Shown here: in pieces, positions 1-8,017 of the stretch
Position numbering within the stretch: the stretch's first letter is position 1
How the letters are laid out: the number at the start of each line of letters is the position of its first letter
Program-made: the position numbers and the translations under genes
Assembly (NCBI GenBank): GCA_964369415.1
Contig: CAYJFP010000031.1
Coordinates: 1 to 16,826 of the forward strand
DNA length: 16,826 nucleotides
Origin: SIG603 sp964369415
Lineage (GTDB): Bacteria > Bacillota > Clostridia > Oscillospirales > Acutalibacteraceae
Direction of reading: 5' to 3'
The notes under the pieces: generated by a model
What the model saw: only the letters and a program-made list of their open reading frames with translations
Databases searched by the model: none
What the model was told of the DNA's origin: nothing

Positions 1-1451
1 ACATAATCCTTAATTTCTGCATAGGTAGCTTTACTCTCTGCTGAAGTCAAATCTAGTTCGTTCATGTTTAATTCTACTTCAATATGGTGGTCGACATTGA
101 GTTTGGACAATAAACATACCGTTTCAACGTGTGCTGTCGATGGAAATAGGTCAAAGGTTTTTGCTTTTTTCATTATATATCCTTTTTCAAAAAAGAGCTT
201 TAAGTCTCTAGCAAGTGTCGCCGCATTACAGCTGATATAGACAATTTTCTCAGGCTTAATCTCCACTATTTCGTCTATCAGCTTCTTTTCGCAACCCTTT
301 CTTGGTGGATCTACTATGACAACATTGGGTTTTTCTCCGCTTTTTTCTAAAAGCTTTTTAGCCTCTGATGAGTCACTGCATATAAACTCAGCGTTTTCTA
401 TATTATTGGTCTTTGCGTTTATTTTTGCATCTTCTATCGCTTGAGATATTATCTCAACGCCTATCAGTTTCTTGCATTTTTTTGCCATGCTAAGGCCTAT
501 CGTGCCTGTTCCACAGTACAAATCAAGGATGGTGTCGCTAGGCTTTATATCCGCATACTCTGCCGCTTTTAGGTATAATTTTTCGGCTTGCAATCTGTTG
601 ATTTGGAAAAATGACAGCGGTGATATTTTAAAGTTAAGACCGCAAATTTCATCGTTTATATATCCTTCACCGTAAATCGTTATATTTTCTTTTCCTAAAA
701 TCACATTTGTCTTTTTATTGTTTATATTTAAAACTATCGTGCTTAAATTTGACACTTCATCTTTTAGATTTTGGATTAATTTCTCTAAATTTGGAATTTC
801 CTTTTTTGTCGTGACTAGGCAGAACATCAGCTCATTTCTAACTTCACCGATTCTTAAATACAAGTGCCTTATAATCCCTTTTCCGCTTTCCTCATCATAG
901 ATACTGATTTTATATTTTTCTGCCCAGTTTCTGAAAATCTCCATACAAACCGTGAAATCTGTAGGCTGCAAAAGACAATCGGCCGTGTCTATTATTCTAT
1001 GTGAATGTTTTGAATAATACCCCATTATTACTTTGCCGTTTTTGTCTCTTGAAATCGGTATTTGCGCCTTGTTTCTATATCTATTTCGGCTCTCACTGCC
1101 CTCGATTTCTTCAAATTCAAAGTCTTTGTACCCGCCAATTCTTGCTATCGCTTGCTCTGCGGTCTCTTTCTTAATTATCAACTCTGATTTATAATCAACA
1201 TGTCTAAAAACGCACGCTCCACATTTAGAAAAAACTTCACAATCAGGCTCTTGCCTCATGACAGAAGGAGTTATCAATTTATGCACAATTCCAAAAGCAT
1301 AGGACTTTAGCACCTTTACAATTTTACATTCTATCTCATCGCCAGGCGCCGTACCTGCTACGAAAACTGCCATCTCATTTATCTTGCACACGCCCATTCC
1401 CTCAGAACTTACCGAGACTACAGTCGCCCTAAATATATCGTTTTTATTCAC
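1..1451 (-). CDS. rlmD: 23S rRNA (uracil-5-)-methyltransferase, RlmD/RlmCD (RumA) family, 3' end cut by window edge
   Basis: The enzyme transfers a methyl group from S-adenosylmethionine to C5 of a uridine in 23S rRNA. At least 483 residues are visible. The N-terminal ~60 residues fit a TRAM RNA-binding domain. Cys71, Cys77, Cys80 (C-x5-C-x2-C) and Cys159 match the four ligands of the family's [4Fe-4S] cluster. The SAM motif DLYCGTGTIGL is at 310-320, DPPRKG at 381-386, and the catalytic Cys is 408 in YISCNAATLARD. I chose the GTG start at 1451 because GAAAGGAG lies 7 bases upstream; no ATG is better placed. After the usual family end (about residue 450) the frame continues with a polar segment containing DLTSAESKATY and leaves the window open, so the protein is longer than E. 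coli RlmD (433 residues). It lies 69 bases after the 416-residue gene and may be co-transcribed. Which uridine(s) it modifies cannot be told from sequence. Confidence 0.93.
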   Translation of the reverse strand, partial: MNKNDIFRATVVSVSSEGMGVCKINEMAVFVAGTAPGDEIECKIVKVLKSYAFGIVHKLITPSVMRQEPDCEVFSKCGACVFRHVDYKSELIIKKETAEQAIARIGGYKDFEFEEIEGSESRNRYRNKAQIPISRDKNGKVIMGYYSKHSHRIIDTADCLLQPTDFTVCMEIFRNWAEKYKISIYDEESGKGIIRHLYLRIGEVRNELMFCLVTTKKEIPNLEKLIQNLKDEVSNLSTIVLNINNKKTNVILGKENITIYGEGYINDEICGLNFKISPLSFFQINRLQAEKLYLKAAEYADIKPSDTILDLYCGTGTIGLSMAKKCKKLIGVEIISQAIEDAKINAKTNNIENAEFICSDSSEAKKLLEKSGEKPNVVIVDPPRKGCEKKLIDEIVEIKPEKIVYISCNAATLARDLKLFFEKGYIMKKAKTFDLFPSTAHVETVCLLSKLNVDHHIEVELNMNELDLTSAESKATYAEIKDY

Positions 1452-1485
1452 TTTAGTGCTCCTTTCTTTTTCCTTAAATTCAATT

Positions 1486-1516
1486 TATGCCCTTATCAAA
1501 TTACGATAAGAGCATA
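1486..1516 (-). other. intercistronic RNA hairpin
   Basis: Minus-strand TATGCTCTTATC (1516-1505) pairs with GATAAGGGCATA (1497-1486) over 12 bp, with one U-G wobble and a 7-base loop. On the plus strand the wobble becomes an A/C mismatch, so the structure favours minus-strand RNA. No run of T follows, so it is a poor rho-independent terminator. It may be an mRNA stability or processing element between the activase unit and rlmD. Confidence 0.55.
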
Positions 1517-1520
1517 GAAA

Positions 1521-2771
1521 TCAGCCTTCGGCTTTAAGATTTTCTCTTGCCACCGACAGCATTAGTTTAATTCTGTTTTCTTGGTTTACTCTAGTCGCAC
1601 TTGGGTCGTAGTCAATCGGAACGATGTTCGCATCTTCGTGGCTCTCTCTGATTTTTCTTATCATGCCTTTTCCAACTATGTGGTTTGGCAAACATCCAAA
1701 AGGCTGAGCACACACGATATTTCCGTACCCTTGCTCGATAAGCTCCATCATTTCAGCTGTTAAAAGCCAGCCCTCACCCATTTTGCATCCATGCCCTATA
1801 ATAGGCTCTACTATTTTCTTTAAATGTTCATACGATGATGGCGCCGTAAACTTACTGCCCTCTAAAGCTTCAAGAAAATAACTCTCAAAAGTCACAAAAT
1901 AATTTTTAAGGGTTTTCACTGCCGCTTTTTTAGCCTTGCTTCCGCCGTATAAAGCTATGTCCTCAAGTCTGTTATCCACTTTAAAAATCATGAACCCCAT
2001 GATTCCCGGAACCATTACTTCGCAGCCTTGTTCGTATAAAAATTCTTCTAAATTGTTGTTGGCAAGCTTAGAGTACTTTACATAGATTTCTCCAACTATT
2101 CCAACTTTTACCACATCTCTTTTTTCTGTAGGAATCTTCTCAAAATCTTCAACTATCATTTTTAGGTATTTTTTCATTTGCTTCGGCGAAATACCCTCTT
2201 TTTTCTCGAACAATTCACATATAAACTGTGTCCATTTTTCTACAAGCTTTTTGCTCTCACCCTTATTTACTTCATACGGTTTTGTTTGATTATCAAGAAG
2301 CATCAGCAAATCTCCGTAGACAAGTGCCGCAAGGCCTCTTCTTGCCATTGGAAGCGTGATTTTAAATCCTTGGTCCTTTTCAAGACCCGAAATGTTGACT
2401 GAAATTACTGGAATTTGCCCCATTCCAGCATTTTCAAGACCTTTTCTAAGCAAGTGAATGTAGTTTGACGCCCTACAGCCACCGCCTGTTTGTGTCATCA
2501 TCAGCGCTGTTTTATCAAGGTCGTAATTTCCGCTTTTAAGCGCATTTATCATCTGTCCTATGGTAAGAAGAGCCGGATAACATGTGTCGTTATGCACATA
2601 TTTAAGCCCTTCGTCCACCACGCTTCTACCATTATTAGTTAAAAGTTCAACATCATAGCCGAAACTGGTAAAAACCTTTTGCACTATTTGAAAATGAATG
2701 TCACACATGTTTGGAAAAAGAATCTTATGTGTATGCTTCATTTCTTTTGTAAATTTTGCTGTACTACTCAT
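1521..2771 (-). CDS. C-terminal half of the activase-related protein (HgdB/DUF2229-like), separate cistron
   Basis: This 416-residue protein resembles the last third of the long clostridial 'acyl-CoA dehydratase activase-related' proteins, whose fold recalls the HgdB/HgdC-partner dehydratase subunits. Visible features are FTKEMKHTHKILFPNM near the start, TQTGGGCRASNYI at 94-105, GHGCKMGEGWLL at 326-337 and CAQPFGCLPNHIVGKG at 354-369. Conserved-looking cysteines (23, 64, 99, 329, 354, 360) could bind an Fe-S cluster, but this is inference. The ATG follows the TAA of the upstream gene with no base between, in the same frame, and the ribosome site CAGGAGAG lies inside the end of that gene. Translation is therefore probably coupled by termination and restart. 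The exact reaction and substrate are unknown, and no dehydratase alpha/beta subunit genes are nearby. Confidence 0.8.
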   Translation of the reverse strand: MSSTAKFTKEMKHTHKILFPNMCDIHFQIVQKVFTSFGYDVELLTNNGRSVVDEGLKYVHNDTCYPALLTIGQMINALKSGNYDLDKTALMMTQTGGGCRASNYIHLLRKGLENAGMGQIPVISVNISGLEKDQGFKITLPMARRGLAALVYGDLLMLLDNQTKPYEVNKGESKKLVEKWTQFICELFEKKEGISPKQMKKYLKMIVEDFEKIPTEKRDVVKVGIVGEIYVKYSKLANNNLEEFLYEQGCEVMVPGIMGFMIFKVDNRLEDIALYGGSKAKKAAVKTLKNYFVTFESYFLEALEGSKFTAPSSYEHLKKIVEPIIGHGCKMGEGWLLTAEMMELIEQGYGNIVCAQPFGCLPNHIVGKGMIRKIRESHEDANIVPIDYDPSATRVNQENRIKLMLSVARENLKAEG

Positions 2772-5681
2772 TTATCTCTCCTGAAATGTTGCGGCAAACA
2801 GGCTTCTGAGTCTGATTTTAACCGCACCTAAGTTTGTTATCTCGTCTATTTTAATTTGTGTATAAATCTTACCTTTATTCTCTAAAATCTTCCTGACTTC
2901 GTCCGTTGTTATCGAGTCAACTCCACAACCAAACGAAACGAGCTGAACCAAATTAATATTCTTATATTCACTTAAAGAAACATAATTTGCCGCCGCATAA
3001 AGACGTGAATGATATGTCCACTGATTAAGTACCGTGGTCGGAATTTTTTCGCTTAAATGACTTATCGAATCCTCGGTTAAAAGCACAGCTCCCATGTCGC
3101 AAATCAGCTTATCTATTCCGTGGTTTATCTCGGGGTCTAAATGGTATGGTCTACCCGAAAGGACAATTATCGGTTTATCCAATTTTTTTGCCATTTCTAA
3201 ATATTCTACACCCTTATTTCGAATTTTTTCCATAAAATTTTCATATTCTTTATAAGCGTTGTCTGCTGCCTTTTTCACAAGGTTTAGATTAATCGCACCA
3301 AAGTTTTTTGTAAGCACTTTATGTATTTTAATCGGAAAATCTTTTTTTCTGTGAATCCCTAAATAATCACCGATAAATTTCACTCCTGAAACAGCTGTCA
3401 CGTTCGCCTTTATAACCTCGGGATAATACGCAACAACTGGACAGTTATAGTGATTATCACCCAAATTTTCATCCATATTATAGCTCATGCACGGGTAGAA
3501 AATTGCATCGACTTTTTTATCAATCAAGTCCTCGATATGCCCATGTATAATTTTTGCAGGATAGCAAACTGTATCAGATGGAATTGTGTGTTGCCCTTTC
3601 AAATACAAATCTCTTGTCGACTGTATGCTCTTTTCAATTCCAAATCCGAGCGTCTTAAAGAAACTATGCCAAAACGGCAGAAGCTCGAACATATTAAGTC
3701 CCATTGGAAGGCCTATCGTCTCTCTTTCGCCTTTAAAATCCTTGTAAGAATTTAATAGCTCTTCCTTATAATCAAACATGTTGTAAGAAACTTTTTCATG
3801 CTTTAATTTAAGAGGTTTTTCACATCTGTTTCCACCGATAAATTTTCTGCCGTCTTCAAAGGTATTTACAGTTAGTTTGCACTTGTTTTGGCACAATCCA
3901 CATGTGACAGCCTTTACATCGTGTGTAAAGTTTTCTAGTTTCTCTTTGGATAAAACCGCACTTTTTTCGCCTTTAAAATTGTGTTTTACATATAAAGCCG
4001 CACCAAAAGCGCCCATAAGACCCGAAATCCTAGGCCTTACCACGTCTCTTCCTATCTCTTTTTCAAAAGACCTTAACACCGCATCGTTTAAGAACGTTCC
4101 GCCTTGAACGACTATGTGTTTTCCAAGATCATCCGCACTAGCAACCCTTATGACCTTATAAATCGCATTTTTTACAACACTAATCGAAAGACCCGCCGAG
4201 ATATTTTCGATTCCAGCTCCGTCTTTTTGCGCCTGCTTAACCGAAGAATTCATAAAAACGGTACATCTAGAGCCTAAATCAACAGGTTTTTTAGCAAAGA
4301 GACCCATTTTAGAAAATCCGTCTATGTCCTCGCCCAAAGCCTCGGCAAATGTTTGTAGAAACGAGCCACAACCCGATGAACAGGCTTCGTTTAAGAATAT
4401 ATTATCTACGGCATGATTTCTAATTTTGAAACATTTTATGTCCTGACCACCAATATCTATAATAAAATCAACTTTTGGATCATATTTTTTTGCAGAGGTA
4501 AAATGCGCCATGGTTTCAACTATTCCCATATCGGCGTGAAACGCATTTTTGATAATCTCTTCGCCATAGCCTGTAGTTGCAAAACCATTTATCTCTATAT
4601 CTGGATATTTTTCATAAACCTCTTCCAAAAATCCTTTTACAAGCGGCACTGGTGTGCCCTTGTTGTTCATATATTTATAGTGAACAATTTCTTCGTTTTC
4701 ATTGATTAAAACCGCTTTAAGCGTGGTCGAACCGGCATCGACACCTATATAAGATTTTCCTTTTAACGGTGAAATCTTGATGTCGCAACCTATTTTGTGC
4801 CTAATTTTGAATTTTTCATAATCTTCTTCACTTTCAAAAAGAGGTTCACAGCTTATGTAATTATTCTTAGCGGTATAATTTTTAATTTTCTCGGCTAAAA
4901 TTTCAATATCAATCTCACATTCATCGTCTGCCAAAGCAGAACCTAAGGCAACAAAATAAAGTGAATTTTCAGGGCAAGTTCCCTTTAAACCGAGCGTTTT
5001 ATCAAAGGCCAATCTAAGCTCTGTAAAAAAGCTTAAAGGTCCGCCTAAGTAGACCACATTTCCTTCAATTTCACGGCCTTGTGCAAGACCCGCTATCGTT
5101 TGATTGACAACAGCGTAAAAAATACTTGCAGATATGTCCTCTTTTTGCGCCCCTTGATTCAAAAGCGGCTGAATGTCCGACTTTGCAAAAACGCCGCATC
5201 TTGAAGCTATGCTGTATATTTTTTGATGTTCTTTAGCCGATTCGTTCATGTCCATCGGTGTTATGTCCAAAAGCGTAGCCATTTGGTCGATAAACGCACC
5301 CGTACCGCCTGCACAAGAGCCGTTCATCCTAACTTCCATAGAACCTGAGACAAAAAGAATCTTCGCATCTTCACCACCGAGCTCTATTACAACATCGGTT
5401 TCAGGCAGTGTATTTTTAACCGCAAGTCTTGTGGCATACACCTCTTGAATAAAGGGGATGTCCATGTCTTCGGCAAAACCCATGCCCGCAGAGCCAGAAA
5501 CTTTAAGCGAAAAAAGCTTACTTTCTGGAAATTCTTTTTTAATTTTCACGAGTAAATCATAGACTTTCTCATGGATTTGAGAAAAATGTCTTTCGTAATT
5601 TTTGAATAAAATATTTTTGTTTTCGTCTAAAACAACGCATTTAAGCGTCGTAGAGCCTACATCCAGGCCTATATGAATCAT
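2772..5681 (-). CDS. double ASKHA-domain activase (BcrAD/BadFG/HgdC-like ATPase plus DUF2229)
   Basis: A 969-residue protein related to the ATP-dependent activators that pass electrons to 2-hydroxyacyl-CoA dehydratases and benzoyl-CoA reductases. Domain 1 (about 1-255) has the phosphate-binding DVGSTTLK at 7-14, GGEDAK at 102-107, NGSCAGGTGAF with Cys123 and SRCGVFAKSD with Cys162. Domain 2 (about 310-570) repeats this: DAGSTTLK at 315-322, GGQDIKC, NEACSSGCGSF (Cys434, Cys438) and SRCTVFMNSS (Cys473). In the homodimeric family members two such Cys per subunit hold one [4Fe-4S] cluster, so this tandem may form it within one chain. A Cys cluster follows (594, 597, 601, 620), then a DUF2229-like region with GLPMGLNMFELLPFW (657-671) and LSGRPYHLDPEI. 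It starts at ATG 5681 after AAGGAAG. The gene ends at an in-frame TAA abutting the next gene. The true substrate is unknown. Confidence 0.88.
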   Translation of the reverse strand: MIHIGLDVGSTTLKCVVLDENKNILFKNYERHFSQIHEKVYDLLVKIKKEFPESKLFSLKVSGSAGMGFAEDMDIPFIQEVYATRLAVKNTLPETDVVIELGGEDAKILFVSGSMEVRMNGSCAGGTGAFIDQMATLLDITPMDMNESAKEHQKIYSIASRCGVFAKSDIQPLLNQGAQKEDISASIFYAVVNQTIAGLAQGREIEGNVVYLGGPLSFFTELRLAFDKTLGLKGTCPENSLYFVALGSALADDECEIDIEILAEKIKNYTAKNNYISCEPLFESEEDYEKFKIRHKIGCDIKISPLKGKSYIGVDAGSTTLKAVLINENEEIVHYKYMNNKGTPVPLVKGFLEEVYEKYPDIEINGFATTGYGEEIIKNAFHADMGIVETMAHFTSAKKYDPKVDFIIDIGGQDIKCFKIRNHAVDNIFLNEACSSGCGSFLQTFAEALGEDIDGFSKMGLFAKKPVDLGSRCTVFMNSSVKQAQKDGAGIENISAGLSISVVKNAIYKVIRVASADDLGKHIVVQGGTFLNDAVLRSFEKEIGRDVVRPRISGLMGAFGAALYVKHNFKGEKSAVLSKEKLENFTHDVKAVTCGLCQNKCKLTVNTFEDGRKFIGGNRCEKPLKLKHEKVSYNMFDYKEELLNSYKDFKGERETIGLPMGLNMFELLPFWHSFFKTLGFGIEKSIQSTRDLYLKGQHTIPSDTVCYPAKIIHGHIEDLIDKKVDAIFYPCMSYNMDENLGDNHYNCPVVAYYPEVIKANVTAVSGVKFIGDYLGIHRKKDFPIKIHKVLTKNFGAINLNLVKKAADNAYKEYENFMEKIRNKGVEYLEMAKKLDKPIIVLSGRPYHLDPEINHGIDKLICDMGAVLLTEDSISHLSEKIPTTVLNQWTYHSRLYAAANYVSLSEYKNINLVQLVSFGCGVDSITTDEVRKILENKGKIYTQIKIDEITNLGAVKIRLRSLFAATFQER

Positions 5682-5715
5682 AACATACTTCCTTAACTTA
5701 TAATATAACTGTATA

Positions 5716-5744
5716 ATTTTATCACTTTAGAGCTTCTTTGGCAA
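5716..5744 (-). promoter_or_regulatory. predicted sigma-A promoter of the activase unit
   Basis: On the minus strand, -35 TTGCCA (5744-5739) and -10 TAAAAT (5721-5716) are separated by 17 bases. Transcription would start near 5709, giving a leader of about 28 bases before the ATG at 5681. Confidence 0.6.
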
Positions 5745-5793
5745 TAATTATTTATGAACTCATCGTAAACTCTCGGTAAAATATCTACTTGTA

Positions 5794-5822
5794 TTGCTTT
5801 TTTAGTTAAAATCTGATAGAAT
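5794..5822 (+). promoter_or_regulatory. predicted sigma-A promoter of proA
   Basis: The -35 TTGCTT (5794-5799) and -10 TAGAAT (5817-5822) are separated by 17 bases. The start would be near 5829, and GAGGTG (5847-5852) is the ribosome site for the ATG at 5858. It lies back-to-back with the activase promoter, with about 50 bases between the -35 boxes. Confidence 0.6.
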
Positions 5823-5857
5823 TATTTAATTAATTATTCTACTAATGAGGTGAAATA

Positions 5858-7090
5858 ATGAACTTAATTGAAATTGGTCAACGAGCTAAAACCGCTTCAA
5901 CTGACCTTATTATTCAAAGAGATAAAAAACATAGTGCACTTTTGCTTATGGCAAGTGAACTAATCGAAAATAAAGACGCTATAATCGCAGCTAACGAAAT
6001 CGACATTAAAAACGCTAAAGAAAACGGCATGAGTGAGTATATGATAGATAGGCTTATGCTAAACGAAAGCCGAATTGAAGGCATGGCAAAGGGCGTTTTA
6101 GAAGTCGCCGAGTCGCCCGATCCTACTAACAATGTTTTAGAAGGTAAAACCCTTTACAATGGCATTAATATGCAAAAAGTCACTGTTCCGTTAGGCGTTA
6201 TTGCGATAATTTACGAATCAAGACCTAATGTAACTTCTGACTGCGCTGCACTGTGCATAAAAGCCGGTAGTGCTGTTATTTTAAGAGGTGGAAAAGAGGC
6301 TTTTAATTCTAATATCGCAATTAGCGACATAATTAGAAGTGCCCTAAAAAAATCGGGACTAAATGAAGACATAGTGCAAATTATCAAAGATACTAGCCGT
6401 GAAACTTCTACCGCACTTATGGGACTTACCGACTATGTCGATGTCCTTATACCACGAGGCGGCGCCGGTCTTATCAAATCTGTCGTGGAAAATTCAAAAG
6501 TTCCAGTTATAGAAACCGGTGTTGGAAACTGTCATGTCTTTATTGATGACTCTGCCGATTTAGACATGGCTTGTGAAATAATTTATAACGCAAAGTGCTC
6601 AAGACCTTCTGTTTGCAATGCGGCAGAATGCTTGCTTGTCCATAAAGATATCGCCGAAAAAGTCCTGCCTAAAATCAAGACAAGACTTGACGGTGTCACC
6701 TTAAAAGCCTGCGAAAGAACAAGAAAAATCATCGGTGGATGTGAAGAAGCCTTGGAAGAGGATTTTTACACCGAGTATCTTGACTACATTCTTTCAGTAA
6801 AAATTGTAGACTCTTTGGAAGAAGCCATTTCACACATAAATAAATATTCAAGCCATCATAGCGAAGCTATCGTGACCGAAAATTACAGAAATTCTGAAAT
6901 TTTTGTAAGCACTGTAGACAGTGCCGCCGTTTATGTAAACGCTTCAACCAGATTTACAGACGGTGGAGAGTTTGGTTTTGGCGCAGAAATAGGAATTTCC
7001 ACCCAAAAACTTCACGCAAGAGGACCTATGGGGCTCTCGCACCTTGTTTCATATAAGTACATTTTAAGAGGAAATGGACAGATTAGATAA
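5858..7090 (+). CDS. proA: gamma-glutamyl phosphate reductase
   Basis: It catalyses the NADPH-dependent reduction of gamma-glutamyl phosphate to glutamate 5-semialdehyde, the second step of proline synthesis from glutamate, in the cytosol. At 410 residues it has the normal family length (E. coli ProA is 417). It shows the aldehyde-dehydrogenase-like pattern of ProA: VPLGVIAIIYESRPNVT (110-126), ILRGGKEAFNSN (141-152), DVLIPRGGAGLI (195-206) and the catalytic cysteine 253 in SRPSVCNAAE. The C-terminal FTDGGEFGFGAEIGISTQ and LHARGPMG are typical. GAGGTG precedes the ATG at good spacing. The gene stands alone: the usual partner proB (glutamate 5-kinase) is not adjacent on either side. Its stop codon overlaps the end of a convergent gene by 8 bases, and no terminator lies between them. 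Confidence 0.97.
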   Translation: MNLIEIGQRAKTASTDLIIQRDKKHSALLLMASELIENKDAIIAANEIDIKNAKENGMSEYMIDRLMLNESRIEGMAKGVLEVAESPDPTNNVLEGKTLYNGINMQKVTVPLGVIAIIYESRPNVTSDCAALCIKAGSAVILRGGKEAFNSNIAISDIIRSALKKSGLNEDIVQIIKDTSRETSTALMGLTDYVDVLIPRGGAGLIKSVVENSKVPVIETGVGNCHVFIDDSADLDMACEIIYNAKCSRPSVCNAAECLLVHKDIAEKVLPKIKTRLDGVTLKACERTRKIIGGCEEALEEDFYTEYLDYILSVKIVDSLEEAISHINKYSSHHSEAIVTENYRNSEIFVSTVDSAAVYVNASTRFTDGGEFGFGAEIGISTQKLHARGPMGLSHLVSYKYILRGNGQIR

Positions 7091-7373
7091 GCAAATACAT
7101 CAGAGAGAATAACAATGCATTATTGCCTTCTTCTTGGCTTAAAATAACGAGAAGTGCCAGTATCATCATTCTCTCTTTGTCTTTAAACAGCTCATCTAAA
7201 AATTCGTTCCCAAGTATGCTTCCAGTGTTTTCAGCGGGTGCAGTCTCATCATTTTTACTTTCCTGATTTATCAGAGGTACTTGTTGCACATCTAACTGTG
7301 GAACAGCTCTTCTATACATCTCTTTTGCCCTTCTAATCGCGTCTTCTCTCATACTATTCATATCTTTTGCCAT
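7083..7373 (-). CDS. small protein of unknown function with hydrophobic C-terminus
   Basis: 96 residues. The first ~22 residues are a charged, possibly amphipathic helix (REDAIRRAKEMYRRAV). Residues 35-55 are polar and acidic, likely disordered. The last ~28 residues hold two hydrophobic runs (MMILALLVIL at 69-78 and ALLFSLMYLLI at 86-96) separated by a short charged turn, QEEGNN. It could dock on or insert into the membrane, or pair with the other small proteins of the cluster. The start is supported by AGGGAGGG just before the ATG, and it lies 9 bases after the stop of the 167-residue gene, so the two are one operon. Its 3' end overlaps proA tail-to-tail by 8 bases. I recall similar short proteins in clostridial genomes but know no function. 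Confidence 0.75.
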   Translation of the reverse strand: MAKDMNSMREDAIRRAKEMYRRAVPQLDVQQVPLINQESKNDETAPAENTGSILGNEFLDELFKDKERMMILALLVILSQEEGNNALLFSLMYLLI

Positions 7374-7382
7374 ACTCCCTCC

Positions 7383-7886
7383 CTAAAACAATCCGCCTAA
7401 AACGGACTGGAGCATTCCCGACTCTTTTATCACTGGGAATAGTCTCATGAGTTGAAGTATTCTTATCGCTTGGTCAATTTTTGCTCCTCTTTCGGTAGAA
7501 AGCATTGGTCTTAAAGCGTTTAAAAGATTTGTAGTCTTGTCGTCTTTTCCCATCTGTGATAAAAGCGGTGCAAGTTTTGCTATCATGTTTGCATCTGGAA
7601 TGAAGGACGAAGCGGGAGAACTGGTTGAATTTTGTACAGGTGTTGAATTATTTTGAGGAGCTGCCGAAGATCCGCCGATAAAATTTTGCAGTAAACTTTG
7701 AATTTCATTTTGAGACGGCATATTATTCTGGGTCGGTAAAGAATCTGTAGCAGTTGTTTGCGGTGATGGAGTCGGTGGCGCTGAATTCTGACCACCTAAG
7801 CCCAAGCCGCTCATTATACCCTGAATTTGCGCCATGCTTTGCGGATCTGATAAAATTTTATTTAGTTGTTGTGATATATCATCCAT
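7383..7886 (-). CDS. small protein of unknown function with disordered Pro/Gln/Asn/Ser linker
   Basis: 167 residues in three parts. Residues 1-30 form a likely helix containing QLNKILSDPQSMAQIQGIM. Residues 33-97 are a low-complexity linker rich in Pro, Gln, Asn, Ser and Thr, interrupted by a short helix-like EIQSLLQNFIGG (61-72). Residues 98-167 are a helical domain with DKTTNLLNALRPML and KIDQAIRILQLMRLFPVIKESGML, ending in LGGLF. No signal peptide, cysteines or catalytic motif are visible, which suggests a structural or scaffold role rather than an enzyme. The ATG has AGGG seven bases upstream. It is the middle gene of three same-strand small genes, and its LSDPQSMAQ segment resembles LTDPEAAKK in the 77-residue protein. 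I recall proteins of this layout in clostridia as hypothetical proteins only. Confidence 0.75.
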   Translation of the reverse strand: MDDISQQLNKILSDPQSMAQIQGIMSGLGLGGQNSAPPTPSPQTTATDSLPTQNNMPSQNEIQSLLQNFIGGSSAAPQNNSTPVQNSTSSPASSFIPDANMIAKLAPLLSQMGKDDKTTNLLNALRPMLSTERGAKIDQAIRILQLMRLFPVIKESGMLQSVLGGLF

Positions 7887-7962
7887 TTGTTTGCCCTAAA
7901 ATATAATTTAGTATCCGTTTATATCAGGGCTTTCACCTACCTTTCATTTTTATGACCATCTT

Positions 7963-8005
7963 ATGTTTGCCGTACAAAACTTAGCGAATATATTACGGCA
8001 AGTAT
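7963..8005. repeat. inverted repeat between two small-protein genes
   Basis: TTGCCGTA (7967-7974) and TACGGCAA (7994-8001) are perfect inverted copies with a 19-base loop. In plus-strand RNA the stem extends outward through wobble pairs and is followed by a T-rich stretch (GGTTTTCTTGTTTT), so it could stop antisense transcription. In the sense (minus) direction no T-run follows. An operator for the 167-residue gene is equally possible. Confidence 0.5.
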
Positions 8006-8017
8006 GGTTTTCTTGTT

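Noticed and set aside
7583..7795. Minus-strand open frame of 70 codons inside the 167-residue gene
   Set aside because: It is a shifted frame of the low-complexity linker; its Arg- and Gln-rich composition reflects the repetitive codons, not a protein.
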